Of a stretch of 64,000 bases of DNA, positions 32,676 through 40,943 are shown in pieces. The notes below the pieces were generated by a model. That model worked only from the letters and a program-made list of their open reading frames with translations. It ran no database searches and was not told the origin of the DNA. Every line of letters starts with the position of its first letter. The stretch's first letter is position 1. The stretch covers positions 2,495,501 to 2,559,500 of the forward strand of contig CP102274.1 of NCBI GenBank assembly GCA_025149285.1, given 5' to 3'. Source of the DNA: Hungatella hathewayi (GTDB lineage: Bacteria > Bacillota > Clostridia > Lachnospirales > Lachnospiraceae). The translations under genes and the position numbers were made by a program.

Positions 32676-34930
32676 TGCAGACAGTAAGCCGCGAATATAA
32701 GCGGAGCATGAAAGAGAAGCTGCGGAACCGGTCCTATATCCGGGTGACAATCGGTGTTATTAACCAGGAAGCGCAATCATCGGCCTATGTGCCGCACCCT
32801 GAAAATTACACCTATTACAGCAACCTGAAATGGCCCCTGGATAATTACCAGGTGCAGGAGCTGTATGCCACCTGTGATCAGGATTACACCGCGGTGGACG
32901 GCAGCATGTATTTCCTGCCGCGGGCCAGGGAGGATGTAGTCCTCAATCAGGGAATTGTGTCGGAGGATCTTCCGGGATCCATAGAGATACAGTTTCCCAT
33001 CAGATATGACATTAAGGGGCTGACGGTCGAGTTTGGCCGGGCATACCCAGTAGATTTCCGGATTGAGTCTGATAATAAGACCGTGGAGATTGCCGGGAAT
33101 GCCACGGAACATTTTGTGACAGAAGAAATTTTTGAGGGAGCAACATTCCTGCGGTTTGTGCCGGCTTCCATGGCCAATGGACAGAGCAGATTCAGGATCC
33201 ACCAGCTGACCACGGGAATCGGAATCTATTTTGATAACCGGAAAATCCTTTCAGCCACAAAGAAAGAGCATATCAGCCCGGTCATGGAAGAACTGCCGGC
33301 GCTGGATTTTGATATGACAATTGATAACAAAGACCGTGCGTATGACGTGGAAAATGAGGAGAGTACAGTTAATTTCCTGGAAACCGGGCAGGAGGTCAAG
33401 GTTCTGTACGGCCAGGAACTGGATAACGGGACGGTGGAGTGGCTGCCGGGTGCAACGGTGTATCTCAGGGAATGGTCAGCAGATGATGAAGAAATGAGCT
33501 TTACTGCAACGGACCGCTTTGAAAGCATGGACGGAACCTATTATAAGGGAGAGTATCGGTCGGAAGGAATCAGCCTGTATGATCTGGCCGTTGATGTGCT
33601 GAAGGACGCCGGCGTGGACAGCCGGACATATTGGCTGGACAACTATTTAAAGGACGTGTCGGTATGCAATCCGATGCCGGTGGTATCCCATAAGGAAGCG
33701 CTGCAATTAATTGCTAATGCCGGGCGCTGTATCCTCTATCAGGACCGGAGCGGAAATATCTTTATGAAATCAAGTTTTGTACCGGACATGGAGGCAGCAT
33801 CTGACAATGAGGTGTATTTCAGCCATGCCGGAGCGGTTCTGGATAAGAAGGCCAAACAATCTTACGCCATGACAGCCAGAGATTATACAGATGTGCAGCC
33901 GACACAGTACTTCCTTCCGCGTCAGGAGACAGGGAAGGCATATCTAAACACCGGTTATATCTCGGAGGCTGTGGCCGGCGCTGACGGGACGTTTGCGGTT
34001 AATCCTGCCGTAGAAATCAGCCTGGAAGCGCGGTATAAATGTTTCGGACTGACTTTGAAGTTTGGCCGGAACAATCCGGACACGGTAATTTTCCACGCCA
34101 GCCTAGCCGGGGAGCCGCGGGAAGATTATATGGTATCCGGGCTGACAGCCATGACAGTTATCAGTCACGAGTTTCCGGAGTTTGACCGGCTGGTTCTGGA
34201 ATTCACGAAAGGCTGTCCGTATAACCGGGTGATACTGAATAACATCATTTTCGGGGACAGCACGGATTATATGCTGGAATACGGCCACGAACTTACGAAG
34301 ACGCCAAAGGGGACACAGCTTCCCAAAGTCAGGGAACTGCATGTGGTCAGGACCTTCTATAGCCAGGGCGTTGAGGTGAAGGAACTGGCGAAAGAGACCG
34401 TCACCGTGAGCGCCGCGGATAACCGGTATACGATCTATTTTTCAGCCCCGTCTTATGACCTGTCTTGTACGATTACAGAGCCTCAGGCAGGCCAGACGGC
34501 GGTGATTGTGGACAGCAGCAATTATTATGCTACCGTAGAACTGACAGGCGTTACAGGGGCATGTGAAGTATTGATAACAGGCCGGGAATATATCGTCACA
34601 CAGGCCAGAGTCAGCCGGCGGTTGAATCCAACCGGGAGATTGGAACAGTGGGAGAACCCGCTGGTGTCCGATGTCGTTCATGCGGCTGATCTGGCGGACT
34701 GGGTCGGAGACTACATGCGTGCAGACCGGGAGTATGACCTTCAGTACCGCGGGGAACCGAGGATTGACGCCAACGACATAGCATTCCTGGAAAATAAATA
34801 TGTGCCGGGCCTGCTCCTGCGGGTGTATGACCATACGCTAAAATTTAATGGTGCGCTAAGCGGAACGATAAAAGCAAGGAGGGAAATTGGCTATGTGGCA
34901 GACACCCAAGACAGACTGGCAGGAAAGTGA
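32675..34930 (+). CDS. large baseplate/tail protein (receptor-binding or tail hub)
   Basis: 751 residues. The N-terminus (RSMKEKLRNRSYIRVTIGVI) is typical of siphoviral tail-hub proteins in Clostridia. Two related beta-sandwich-like segments occur, about 70-200 and about 405-540, both opening with DYTxVxxxxYFLPR and followed by a GLTxxFGR strand. The middle (about 200-400) resembles a hub fold (YLREWSADDEEMSFTATDRF). It probably joins tail tip to fibres and may bind cell-surface carbohydrate (inference). Confidence 0.78.
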   Translation: MQTVSREYKRSMKEKLRNRSYIRVTIGVINQEAQSSAYVPHPENYTYYSNLKWPLDNYQVQELYATCDQDYTAVDGSMYFLPRAREDVVLNQGIVSEDLPGSIEIQFPIRYDIKGLTVEFGRAYPVDFRIESDNKTVEIAGNATEHFVTEEIFEGATFLRFVPASMANGQSRFRIHQLTTGIGIYFDNRKILSATKKEHISPVMEELPALDFDMTIDNKDRAYDVENEESTVNFLETGQEVKVLYGQELDNGTVEWLPGATVYLREWSADDEEMSFTATDRFESMDGTYYKGEYRSEGISLYDLAVDVLKDAGVDSRTYWLDNYLKDVSVCNPMPVVSHKEALQLIANAGRCILYQDRSGNIFMKSSFVPDMEAASDNEVYFSHAGAVLDKKAKQSYAMTARDYTDVQPTQYFLPRQETGKAYLNTGYISEAVAGADGTFAVNPAVEISLEARYKCFGLTLKFGRNNPDTVIFHASLAGEPREDYMVSGLTAMTVISHEFPEFDRLVLEFTKGCPYNRVILNNIIFGDSTDYMLEYGHELTKTPKGTQLPKVRELHVVRTFYSQGVEVKELAKETVTVSAADNRYTIYFSAPSYDLSCTITEPQAGQTAVIVDSSNYYATVELTGVTGACEVLITGREYIVTQARVSRRLNPTGRLEQWENPLVSDVVHAADLADWVGDYMRADREYDLQYRGEPRIDANDIAFLENKYVPGLLLRVYDHTLKFNGALSGTIKARREIGYVADTQDRLAGK

Positions 34931-35291
34931 TTTTTTCAATGTTGAAGATTATAACCGCATAAAGGGGAACTTAAATGAGATTCGTGCTCAGGCGGTTATT
35001 CTCTGGCCAGAATTTTCGCTGGAAGATATGGGAGCGGATAAAACATATGAGGATTATAGTTTCTATGCAGATGAGATCAACCGGTTTGAAACCAATGTGG
35101 GGCGTATTTGTGCTGGAACATATCCATTTGCAGTAGGAAATCAGAAGACGTTTTATGACAATCAGCCATTTATCGACTGGCAGGAACTCAACCGAATTGA
35201 AGAGGCGTGCAGACTTATCTACAGTAATATACAAAGTAGACTGAATGGTCGGAAGATACTGGCGTTTACGTTGAATGGAGGCGTTATTTAG
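34893..35291 (+). CDS. small tail/baseplate protein
   Basis: 132 residues from ATG 34893 (AAGGAGGGAAATT upstream), overlapping the hub gene by 38 bp. Starts MWQTPKTDWQESDFFNVEDY, a pattern common to small baseplate proteins of Clostridia phages. One-base overlap with the next gene. Confidence 0.7.
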   Translation: MWQTPKTDWQESDFFNVEDYNRIKGNLNEIRAQAVILWPEFSLEDMGADKTYEDYSFYADEINRFETNVGRICAGTYPFAVGNQKTFYDNQPFIDWQELNRIEEACRLIYSNIQSRLNGRKILAFTLNGGVI

Positions 35292-35740
35292 TGAAGTTAA
35301 AGACGAATTACAAAGATGCATTATTCGACGGAGCCCGAAAGTACCGGATTACGGCAAATGCAGATGGAACATCGGGAATTGCGGATGAGACGGTGTATAC
35401 CCAGGAAGGTGATCTGTTTGGAGCCAACGACATAAATGCAACAAATGAAGCCGTGAATAAACTGGGAAACCGCCGGATATTAAAGCTTACGGCCGCGGGC
35501 TGGAGCGGTTCTTACCCGTTCACTCAGACAGTAGACGCTGCGGGGATCACCGTGGCTGATGATATCAAGGTGATTGGAGTTTACGTTCCGGCGAACGCCA
35601 CATTAGAACAGGTGAAAGCCTGGAATAAGGCGGCAGGGTACCTGATGTGTAATCCGGATGGGGTGGCAGATGGGAAAATAACCTTTAAGGCATATAAGAA
35701 GCCGGCAGTAGATTTTCAGATTTTGACAGAAGGAGCGTGA
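35291..35740 (+). CDS. tail fibre-associated protein
   Basis: 149 residues from GTG 35291. Contains LTAAGWSGSYPFTQTVDAAG and an ADDIKVIGVYVPANATLEQV segment, often seen in upper-baseplate or fibre-base proteins of Lachnospiraceae phages. Exact role not determined. Confidence 0.65.
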   Translation: MKLKTNYKDALFDGARKYRITANADGTSGIADETVYTQEGDLFGANDINATNEAVNKLGNRRILKLTAAGWSGSYPFTQTVDAAGITVADDIKVIGVYVPANATLEQVKAWNKAAGYLMCNPDGVADGKITFKAYKKPAVDFQILTEGA

Positions 35741-35744
35741 GACA

Positions 35745-36929
35745 ATGGGAAAAGTAATACCAATGTTGGGTGGTGGCGGGAACGCGGATAGTGATGAACT
35801 TACCGCTTGCAGGCAGCATGTGTTAGAAAATTATACGGCCATTACACATGATACAGATGGAGAACCCGGCACTGGAACGATGCCTAATCTAACAGCTGGA
35901 TCGACGGTAAATCATGCTACAGGTAACGCTACTAAAGTAATTGTAGGAGATGAGGCTTTTATTTCTACAAATACCGATGGAGTCACGCGGGCAGAAATAC
36001 GTTATAATAATAAACCAGGATACATTGAAGGGAATACGTTATTAGGCGTAGAACAATCCAAAATGGCTAATGCAATCGGACTTAATTCTCTCAAAATAAG
36101 TGCCGGAAATACTGTTCTTGGTGTCCAGGGAGATGCGTGGACAGTATGGACTGGAGACGCTAGCGCTGAATCAGGCCACGTATTGCCTGGTAAGACCTAT
36201 TGGCGTAACGGTGTCAAAATGACAGGAAATATGGCGATTCAGAATGCAGATGTATCAGGAAGTGATAGAGCCTATGCAACGAATGTAAGTGCGTGGGGCG
36301 GCGTGATATGTTTGGGGGTACGCAATGGGCATTATCTGAACGGCGTCAATTGGATCCAGGCGGATATCGCAGGCTTACAGGCCGCAAATATTCGCGAAGG
36401 TATAAACATAGGCGGATTAACGGGTACATTAAAAGATATGTCGGTGAACCATGTCCCTTTTGATGGTGCGTCCTTTTCCGGAGTCCTGGCGAAGGGCGCT
36501 GAAATATGTAATTGGTATAACAATAACGTGCTTAGAAATCCTGTAGAAATAACTGGTGATGGATTAAGAATGATGTATTCCAGAGCCAACTTACAGTTTA
36601 ACAAATTTTGTCCGAAAGAGTCGATAACGTTTTCTCCGTTCAAGACCGTAAGAGTATCTATCAAATTTAATGGATCGTCAAGAGGCAAGGGGCATGCCAC
36701 TTTGATGGTATATCGTTCAGACACATCACGGCATAACGTTCTGGTTAATCAGAGTGGCGGATTGTTAAAAAGCACAACCATAGGCATGACCAACTCAGGG
36801 ACGATATATACAGGGGACCTTGACGTATCCGCAGTGAATGATGAAGGATTTTTAGCAATCCATTTCACGAATGCCGAAGATGTCAACTACACATCATATT
36901 TCATTACACGTATAGAATTTCTGATATAG
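35745..36929 (+). CDS. tail fibre / receptor-binding protein
   Basis: 394 residues, last structural gene before lysis. Gly/Asn/Thr-rich with repeated strand patterns (GNATKVIVGDEAFISTNTDG, TYWRNGVKMTGNMAI, INIGGLTGTLKDM). The C-terminal part (about 290-394) is a separate beta-rich domain. It probably recognises the host surface. Confidence 0.78.
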   Translation: MGKVIPMLGGGGNADSDELTACRQHVLENYTAITHDTDGEPGTGTMPNLTAGSTVNHATGNATKVIVGDEAFISTNTDGVTRAEIRYNNKPGYIEGNTLLGVEQSKMANAIGLNSLKISAGNTVLGVQGDAWTVWTGDASAESGHVLPGKTYWRNGVKMTGNMAIQNADVSGSDRAYATNVSAWGGVICLGVRNGHYLNGVNWIQADIAGLQAANIREGINIGGLTGTLKDMSVNHVPFDGASFSGVLAKGAEICNWYNNNVLRNPVEITGDGLRMMYSRANLQFNKFCPKESITFSPFKTVRVSIKFNGSSRGKGHATLMVYRSDTSRHNVLVNQSGGLLKSTTIGMTNSGTIYTGDLDVSAVNDEGFLAIHFTNAEDVNYTSYFITRIEFLI

Positions 36930-36935
36930 CAACCT

Positions 36936-36963
36936 GCCGCATAACAGCGGCTTATTTTATTTC
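36936..36963 (+). terminator. terminator after the fibre gene
   Basis: GCCGC and GCGGC pair around a 6-nt loop, followed by TTATTTTATTT. Short stem, moderate confidence. Confidence 0.6.
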
Positions 36964-36985
36964 TACAAGAAAGAGAGGAATCACT

Positions 36986-37180
36986 ATGAATAAGAACAAG
37001 CCAGACATGAACTACAAGACAACCGTACCTTATGGCCCCGCAACCGGAAAAGAGGATCCCGGCCGGCAGCCTGTGATTGATGAGACACCTTATAAAAAAG
37101 ATTACAGCCCGGATCACAGACAGTTTAAGCCAGGGCATGTGCCGGGCGGCCCGGGGCACAAGGACTGCGAGCATGAATAA
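36986..37180 (+). CDS. small hydrophilic phage protein
   Basis: 64 residues with AAGAGAGGAATC upstream. Pro/Gly/Lys/His-rich, no hydrophobic core, probably disordered (QFKPGHVPGGPGHKDCEHE). Common-looking filler before holins in this phage type; function unknown. Confidence 0.62.
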   Translation: MNKNKPDMNYKTTVPYGPATGKEDPGRQPVIDETPYKKDYSPDHRQFKPGHVPGGPGHKDCEHE

Positions 37181-37196
37181 CTGACAGGAGAACTGT

Positions 37197-37466
37197 ATGT
37201 ACATAACTACAAACACAATCATTACGGCAGCCAGCGTGATCACCGCGCTGGTTGTTATATTTTCAGCACTCTTCGCTGTTTACAGATGGTATCTTAGACA
37301 AGGACAGCAGGATCGGGAAATTAAAAATATCAAAGACGAACAGTGCCTTCTTGTTTATGGGGTTCTGGCCTGTTTGAAGGGAATGAAGGAACAGGGCTAC
37401 AATGGTCCAGTGACAGAAGCCATTAACAAGATAGAAAAGCATATCAATCAACAGGCTCATGAGTGA
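37197..37466 (+). CDS. single-pass membrane protein of the lysis module
   Basis: 89 residues. One membrane segment at about 8-30 (TIITAASVITALVVIFSALFA pattern), then a charged helical cytoplasmic part. Such proteins next to the holin may be a second holin, antiholin or spanin-like helper. Assignment is by topology and position only. Confidence 0.7.
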   Translation: MYITTNTIITAASVITALVVIFSALFAVYRWYLRQGQQDREIKNIKDEQCLLVYGVLACLKGMKEQGYNGPVTEAINKIEKHINQQAHE

Positions 37467-37486
37467 GCGGAAAGAGAGGATTAATT

Positions 37487-37744
37487 ATGGATTTAGGAAT
37501 TGCAAGTGTAGCAGGTATCACAGCGCTGTGTTATTTGGCCGCTATGGCGGTTAAAGCGACGGCGGTGGACAATAAGTGGCTGCCGGTAATTTGCGGCGTT
37601 ATTGGGGCAATCCTGGGCGTTGCAGGCATGTACACGATGCCCGACTTCCCGGCGGCGGACATCATCAACGCGGCGGCGGTTGGAACTGTATCGGGGCTTG
37701 CGGCTACCGGTATCAACCAGGCGTACAAGCAGCTGACAAAATAA
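37487..37744 (+). CDS. phage holin (Hol44-like)
   Basis: 85 residues from ATG 37487 (AAGAGAGGATTAATT upstream). Three hydrophobic segments (about 2-20, 30-48, 58-76) and the pattern NKWLPVICGVIGAILGVAGM of the holin superfamily V (Hol44) family. It permeabilises the membrane so the endolysin reaches the wall. Confidence 0.87.
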   Translation: MDLGIASVAGITALCYLAAMAVKATAVDNKWLPVICGVIGAILGVAGMYTMPDFPAADIINAAAVGTVSGLAATGINQAYKQLTK

Positions 37745-37748
37745 GCTG

Positions 37749-37781
37749 CTTGCGATATCGCAACGGTTGTAATATCACAAC
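37749..37781. promoter_or_regulatory. two tandem 16-bp palindromes, copies 4 and 5
   Basis: CTTGCGATATCGCAAC (37749-37764) and GTTGTAATATCACAAC (37766-37781), 17 bp centre to centre, in the holin-endolysin gap. The only place with two adjacent copies. Confidence 0.65.
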
Positions 37782-37787
37782 TTTTAT

Positions 37788-37818
37788 GGGCCTGGGGGGG
37801 GGGGCTGGGCCCTTTTTT
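37788..37818 (+). terminator. terminator-like hairpin containing an 11-G tract
   Basis: GGGCC (37788-37792) pairs with GGCCC (37808-37812), followed by six T. The loop holds 11 consecutive G (37794-37804). Stem is only 5 bp, so it may leak into the endolysin gene. Confidence 0.5.
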
Positions 37819-37834
37819 AGATTGGAGGCTAACT

Positions 37835-38584
37835 ATGTTACCTATTACAAAACAAATCAAACAGATCAATTGCTATGCAAGCCAGAATCACCCAAAGTAC
37901 ATCGTAATCCATGAGACTGATAATTTCAACAAAGGGGCCGGAGCCGAATCTCACGCCAGAGCACACGTCAACGGCAACATCGCCACGTCCGTCCACTACT
38001 ACGTTGACGATGTGGCGATCTACCAGACTCTCAACCACACGGACGGAGCATGGGCGGTAGGGAAGCAGTACGGTACGCCGCTGGTGGCCGGAGTCAACAA
38101 TAACAATACGATCAACATTGAAATATGCGTTAATCCTGACAGCAACTACGACAAGGCCCGGCTTAACTGTGTGGATTTGGTGAAACATCTGATCCAGGAG
38201 ACGGGGATCCCTGCCGATCGGGTGATCCGGCATTACGACGCCAAACGCAAATGGTGCCCTCGTAAGATGATGGACAATCCGGAGTTATGGACGGACTTCT
38301 GCCTGCGGATCCGCGGCCAGGAAGATGAAGTGAAGAGTTTTGAAGACGGTGCAGGGAACTGGCACTTTACGGTTAATGGCGAACTCCAGAAAGCGCGCTG
38401 GGTAAAATATAAGAATAAGTGGTTTTATGTGGACGATGCCGGGAATATGGTCACGGGGTATGCGGTCATTGGCGGCATGGCCTATATGCTTAATCCGTCA
38501 AAAGCGGATATGGCAACGTATGGGGCGCTGTTGGTCACGAAGAATCTCGGCCAGGGCAATCTTGAGGTACAGCACGTCGAGTAA
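37835..38584 (+). CDS. endolysin, N-acetylmuramoyl-L-alanine amidase
   Basis: 249 residues. Amidase_2 (PGRP-like) domain at about 1-150 with zinc ligands H26 (YIVIHET), H133 (RHYDAKRKWCP) and C141, and a conserved E97. The C-terminal region (about 165-230) has a wall-binding repeat (GNWHFTVNGELQKARWVKYK, NKWFYVDDAGNMVTGY), choline-binding-like. It cleaves the glycan-peptide bond of host peptidoglycan. Confidence 0.94.
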   Translation: MLPITKQIKQINCYASQNHPKYIVIHETDNFNKGAGAESHARAHVNGNIATSVHYYVDDVAIYQTLNHTDGAWAVGKQYGTPLVAGVNNNNTINIEICVNPDSNYDKARLNCVDLVKHLIQETGIPADRVIRHYDAKRKWCPRKMMDNPELWTDFCLRIRGQEDEVKSFEDGAGNWHFTVNGELQKARWVKYKNKWFYVDDAGNMVTGYAVIGGMAYMLNPSKADMATYGALLVTKNLGQGNLEVQHVE

Positions 38585-38590
38585 TATAAT

Positions 38591-38615
38591 AAGGGCGGTC
38601 CGCTTGGGCCGCCTT
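38591..38615 (+). terminator. hairpin terminator after the endolysin
   Basis: AAGG-CGGTCC pairs with GGGCCG-CCTT with one bulged G. The T-tail is weak (TTATCTCC). Confidence 0.6.
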
Positions 38616-38652
38616 ATCTCCATAATATCTATGGCTTGCGGAAAAAAAGTTC

Positions 38653-38739
38653 TTTACAAAACAATATATGCGTGCTATAATATCAATGTTTTTGCTTTTC
38701 TAACTTGCGGCTTAGCTATATTGGCAGGCCGCATTTTTT
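38653..38739 (+). ncRNA. predicted micro-transcript A with own promoter and terminator
   Basis: TTTACA (38653-38658), 17-bp spacer, TATAAT (38676-38681, with upstream TG). Stem TGCGGC/GCCGCA (38706-38733) and six T end it. The implied RNA is about 52 nt and has no ribosome site. Confidence 0.6.
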
Positions 38740-38783
38740 GTATGCATAACTGCATAAATTTAGCAGAGTAGAGTAAAAAAGCG

Positions 38784-38882
38784 TTGATTTATTGAGAAAA
38801 AAGTGATATGATTTTTCCAGCAGTTCTTCTTTGCGGTCGTCCAGGTATATTTCCCCCATACCCGATACCTGGGCGACTTTTA
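38784..38882 (+). ncRNA. predicted micro-transcript B with own promoter and terminator
   Basis: TTGATT (38784-38789), 17-bp spacer, TATGAT (38807-38812). A 13-bp stem, GTCGTCCAGGTAT (38836-38848) with ATACCTGGGCGAC (38865-38877), then TTTTAT. The implied RNA is about 64 nt. Confidence 0.6.
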
Positions 38883-38916
38883 TATGCTGGTGCTATACAT
38901 GGTTTATCTGATTATT

Positions 38917-39174
38917 TCAATATTTCTTTCTTCTAAAAATCCGATCAAACAAAATTTTCCACTTGAGTTGTTTTCTGACAGCAGGCTCAATTCCCCTCTT
39001 GTTCATTTCTTCCATGATCTTCTGAAAATCCCCCGGAGGAGCTTCGATAGGTTCATCATCAGGCGTTATTTCCGGGTGTTCCTGCATAAAATCAAACAGT
39101 CTGGCATCAAACTCTCTTTGCCGTGTTAAGAAATTTTTTATTTGTTTAAAGACAGAACATTTTCCACTTTTCAT
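38917..39174 (-). CDS. small hypothetical prophage protein
   Basis: 85 residues on the minus strand with AGGGGGATGATAAT upstream. Charged, with an acidic Pro-rich centre (EHPEITPDDEPIEAPPGDFQ) and a basic C-terminus. No family recognised. It shares its upstream region with the small plus-strand gene at 39233. Confidence 0.62.
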   Translation of the reverse strand: MKSGKCSVFKQIKNFLTRQREFDARLFDFMQEHPEITPDDEPIEAPPGDFQKIMEEMNKRGIEPAVRKQLKWKILFDRIFRRKKY

Positions 39175-39232
39175 ATTATCATCCCCCTAGGTTAACTATA
39201 CACCTATAGTAATGAAATAGGGATGTCAAAAT

Positions 39233-39382
39233 ATGGAAAATAATAGGGCGAGGCCACTCGTACCGTGGTACGAATGGGTGTACACAAGTGCGAGAAAGGT
39301 CCCCGAAAATTATAGGGTATCTTTATATGGACAGTTTAATGCTGGGGGACAAAATCTCGTTCCCCTTTATCAGGGGTACTAA
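39233..39382 (+). CDS. 49-residue hypothetical protein
   Basis: A short open frame reads MENNRARPLVPWYEWVYTSA and ends NLVPLYQGY. Aromatic and Val/Pro-rich composition looks protein-like, and the DNA is more GC-rich than its surroundings. An AGGGATG motif 7 bases upstream is a modest ribosome site. A GGCG/CGCC hairpin with eight T follows at about 39421-39449. Function unknown. The AT-rich 39450-39695 stretch beyond shows nothing except a TATAAT box near 39631. Confidence 0.5.
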   Translation: MENNRARPLVPWYEWVYTSARKVPENYRVSLYGQFNAGGQNLVPLYQGY

Positions 39383-39695
39383 AATTTTTATACTCCCTTG
39401 ATGATAGGCACAGATAGGGCGGGACCAGTTACGGCTTCGCCTGATTTTTTTTGTTCATACTTCAGTTGGTAATTTATAAAATATTTATTAGATTTACGAG
39501 AATATTAATAAAAGATTACTTTGTTATAAAAAAGGCATATTTTTTCCACATAGTACAATTTATTTCCATCTATTATTTCTATTCTACAAAACCCCTTAAG
39601 ATTTACACGAAAACCGCAGAATATGGATTTGATATAATAGTCTTGTGGTTGAGTACAACTATTTAAATAATCACAAACAGAAAGGAGACTGCGCC

Positions 39696-39899
39696 ATGAG
39701 AACAAGAGCCACAAACACAATTGCTGGTGAAGGCCGGTTGCTGGATACAGACGAGCTGCGCGCCTATACGAACCTTGGCCGAAACAATGCTATGAAGCTG
39801 GGGGAAGAGATCGGTGCGAAGGTGAAGATCGGGAAACGCGTCCTCTGGGACAAAGTAAAGATCGATCAGTACCTCGATAGCCTGACGGGAGCCGGGTAA
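39696..39899 (+). CDS. xis: excisionase-like DNA-binding protein
   Basis: 67 residues from ATG 39696 with GAAAGGAGACTGC upstream. Winged-helix pattern of small excisionases: LLDTDELRAYTNLGRNNAMK, then GAKVKIGKRVLWDKVKIDQYL. Location near the right attachment end suggests a role in directing Int to excise, but it could be a local regulator. Confidence 0.72.
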   Translation: MRTRATNTIAGEGRLLDTDELRAYTNLGRNNAMKLGEEIGAKVKIGKRVLWDKVKIDQYLDSLTGAG

Positions 39900-40282
39900 A
39901 TTATTCGGTAAATACAAATAAGGACACAAAAGGCCCAAACTACCATAAAACTCAAATTGTGTATTGTGCATAAAGCACATAATTAGACTGTGAAATAAAA
40001 TAATTATAGTGCATATTGCTATAGTTTTTGGGGCAAAAAGTGATGTTCATTCGGAAAATTATAATTTAATGGAGAAACAGAAAAAATTAGCTTCTCTGTC
40101 AAGACTTTATTTATACGGAGATTATGGACAGCTTGCAAATAAGGATTTCCACTAAATAACGATTTAGCGGCTGAAGGGGCAAATTTGAAGAAATGAGCGG
40201 GATATGCTATGATATTTACACGGGGGCTGGTGACTGGCAGCGGAGCAGATGTATGTAGGTTACAAAGCTCCTGAAATGGAAG
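39900..40282. other. AT-rich gap with no convincing gene
   Basis: Only a GTGCATAAAGCAC dyad (about 39966) and a 28-codon frame at about 40071 without a ribosome site are visible. The stretch may be gene remnants or an upstream control region. Confidence 0.5.
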
Positions 40283-40311
40283 TTGACAAATAATACGCAA
40301 TGTATTACAAT
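40283..40311 (+). promoter_or_regulatory. strong sigma-A promoter
   Basis: TTGACA (40283-40288), 17-bp spacer, TACAAT (40306-40311), 28 bp before the ATG of the following gene. Confidence 0.8.
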
Positions 40312-40339
40312 TGGCAATACAGAGAGGAGGCGAAAATTG

Positions 40340-40807
40340 ATGGGAATGACAAAAAGTTTTAGAATGAGCGATAGAATAGAAAATATGTTTAATTCACTAA
40401 AGAAATACGACCCAGTAGGGAAAAGTGATACAGAAATGTTGTCTAAAGGGATAGAATTACAATTTGAGTTAGCAACACAAACACATAATTTATTTTATCG
40501 CAAATGTATAATGGAATATCTTCCAACGGAAAAGCTAAATGGATTATTTAACTTCATTTGCGATATGCTGGAGTCATTATCGTTTTCTGATGGATATTAC
40601 CTCGAAGATGAAATGAAATATTTTATGTCTACTGTCGAGGCAGACAGATTTTTTGAAAGTGATGAGAGTTACGAGGAAACCAATCATCAACAATATTATA
40701 AGGTTTTGGAAATTACGTTGAAGCGCGAAGAATATACAGAAGAAGATGTACAGCTATTATCCGAAACCATGCAAAAATACTATGAAGAAAAAAATAAGCA
40801 TCATTAA
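40340..40807 (+). CDS. hypothetical protein with ribbon-helix-helix-like N-terminus
   Basis: 155 residues from ATG 40340 (GAGAGGAGGCG upstream). The N-terminus TKSFRMSDRIENMFNSLKKY resembles ribbon-helix-helix DNA-binding starts; the rest is acidic and helical. It has its own strong promoter in the right-end accessory region, so lysogen expression is likely. Function unknown. Confidence 0.62.
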   Translation: MGMTKSFRMSDRIENMFNSLKKYDPVGKSDTEMLSKGIELQFELATQTHNLFYRKCIMEYLPTEKLNGLFNFICDMLESLSFSDGYYLEDEMKYFMSTVEADRFFESDESYEETNHQQYYKVLEITLKREEYTEEDVQLLSETMQKYYEEKNKHH

Positions 40808-40808
40808 T

Positions 40809-40855
40809 AAAAAAAAGAGCAATCACGATAAGTTTGGCGACCGACGTGATTACTC
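40809..40855 (-). terminator. inverted repeat, minus-strand terminator-like
   Basis: GAGCAATCACG pairs with CGTGATTACTC (11 bp, one mismatch). On the minus strand a seven-T run follows; on the plus strand there is none, so polarity is leftward or bidirectional. Confidence 0.55.
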
Positions 40856-40943
40856 TCAAATGAAAATAGGGTATTCCATACACTTTACAGGGTCATCATA
40901 CCTTATTTTCTCCAAAATGTCAAATTTGAAAGGAGAAAAAGAA

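Noticed and set aside
39451..39666. 71-codon plus-strand frame
   Set aside because: AT-rich run of Phe/Ile/Tyr codons without a ribosome site; looks like chance in AT-rich DNA.
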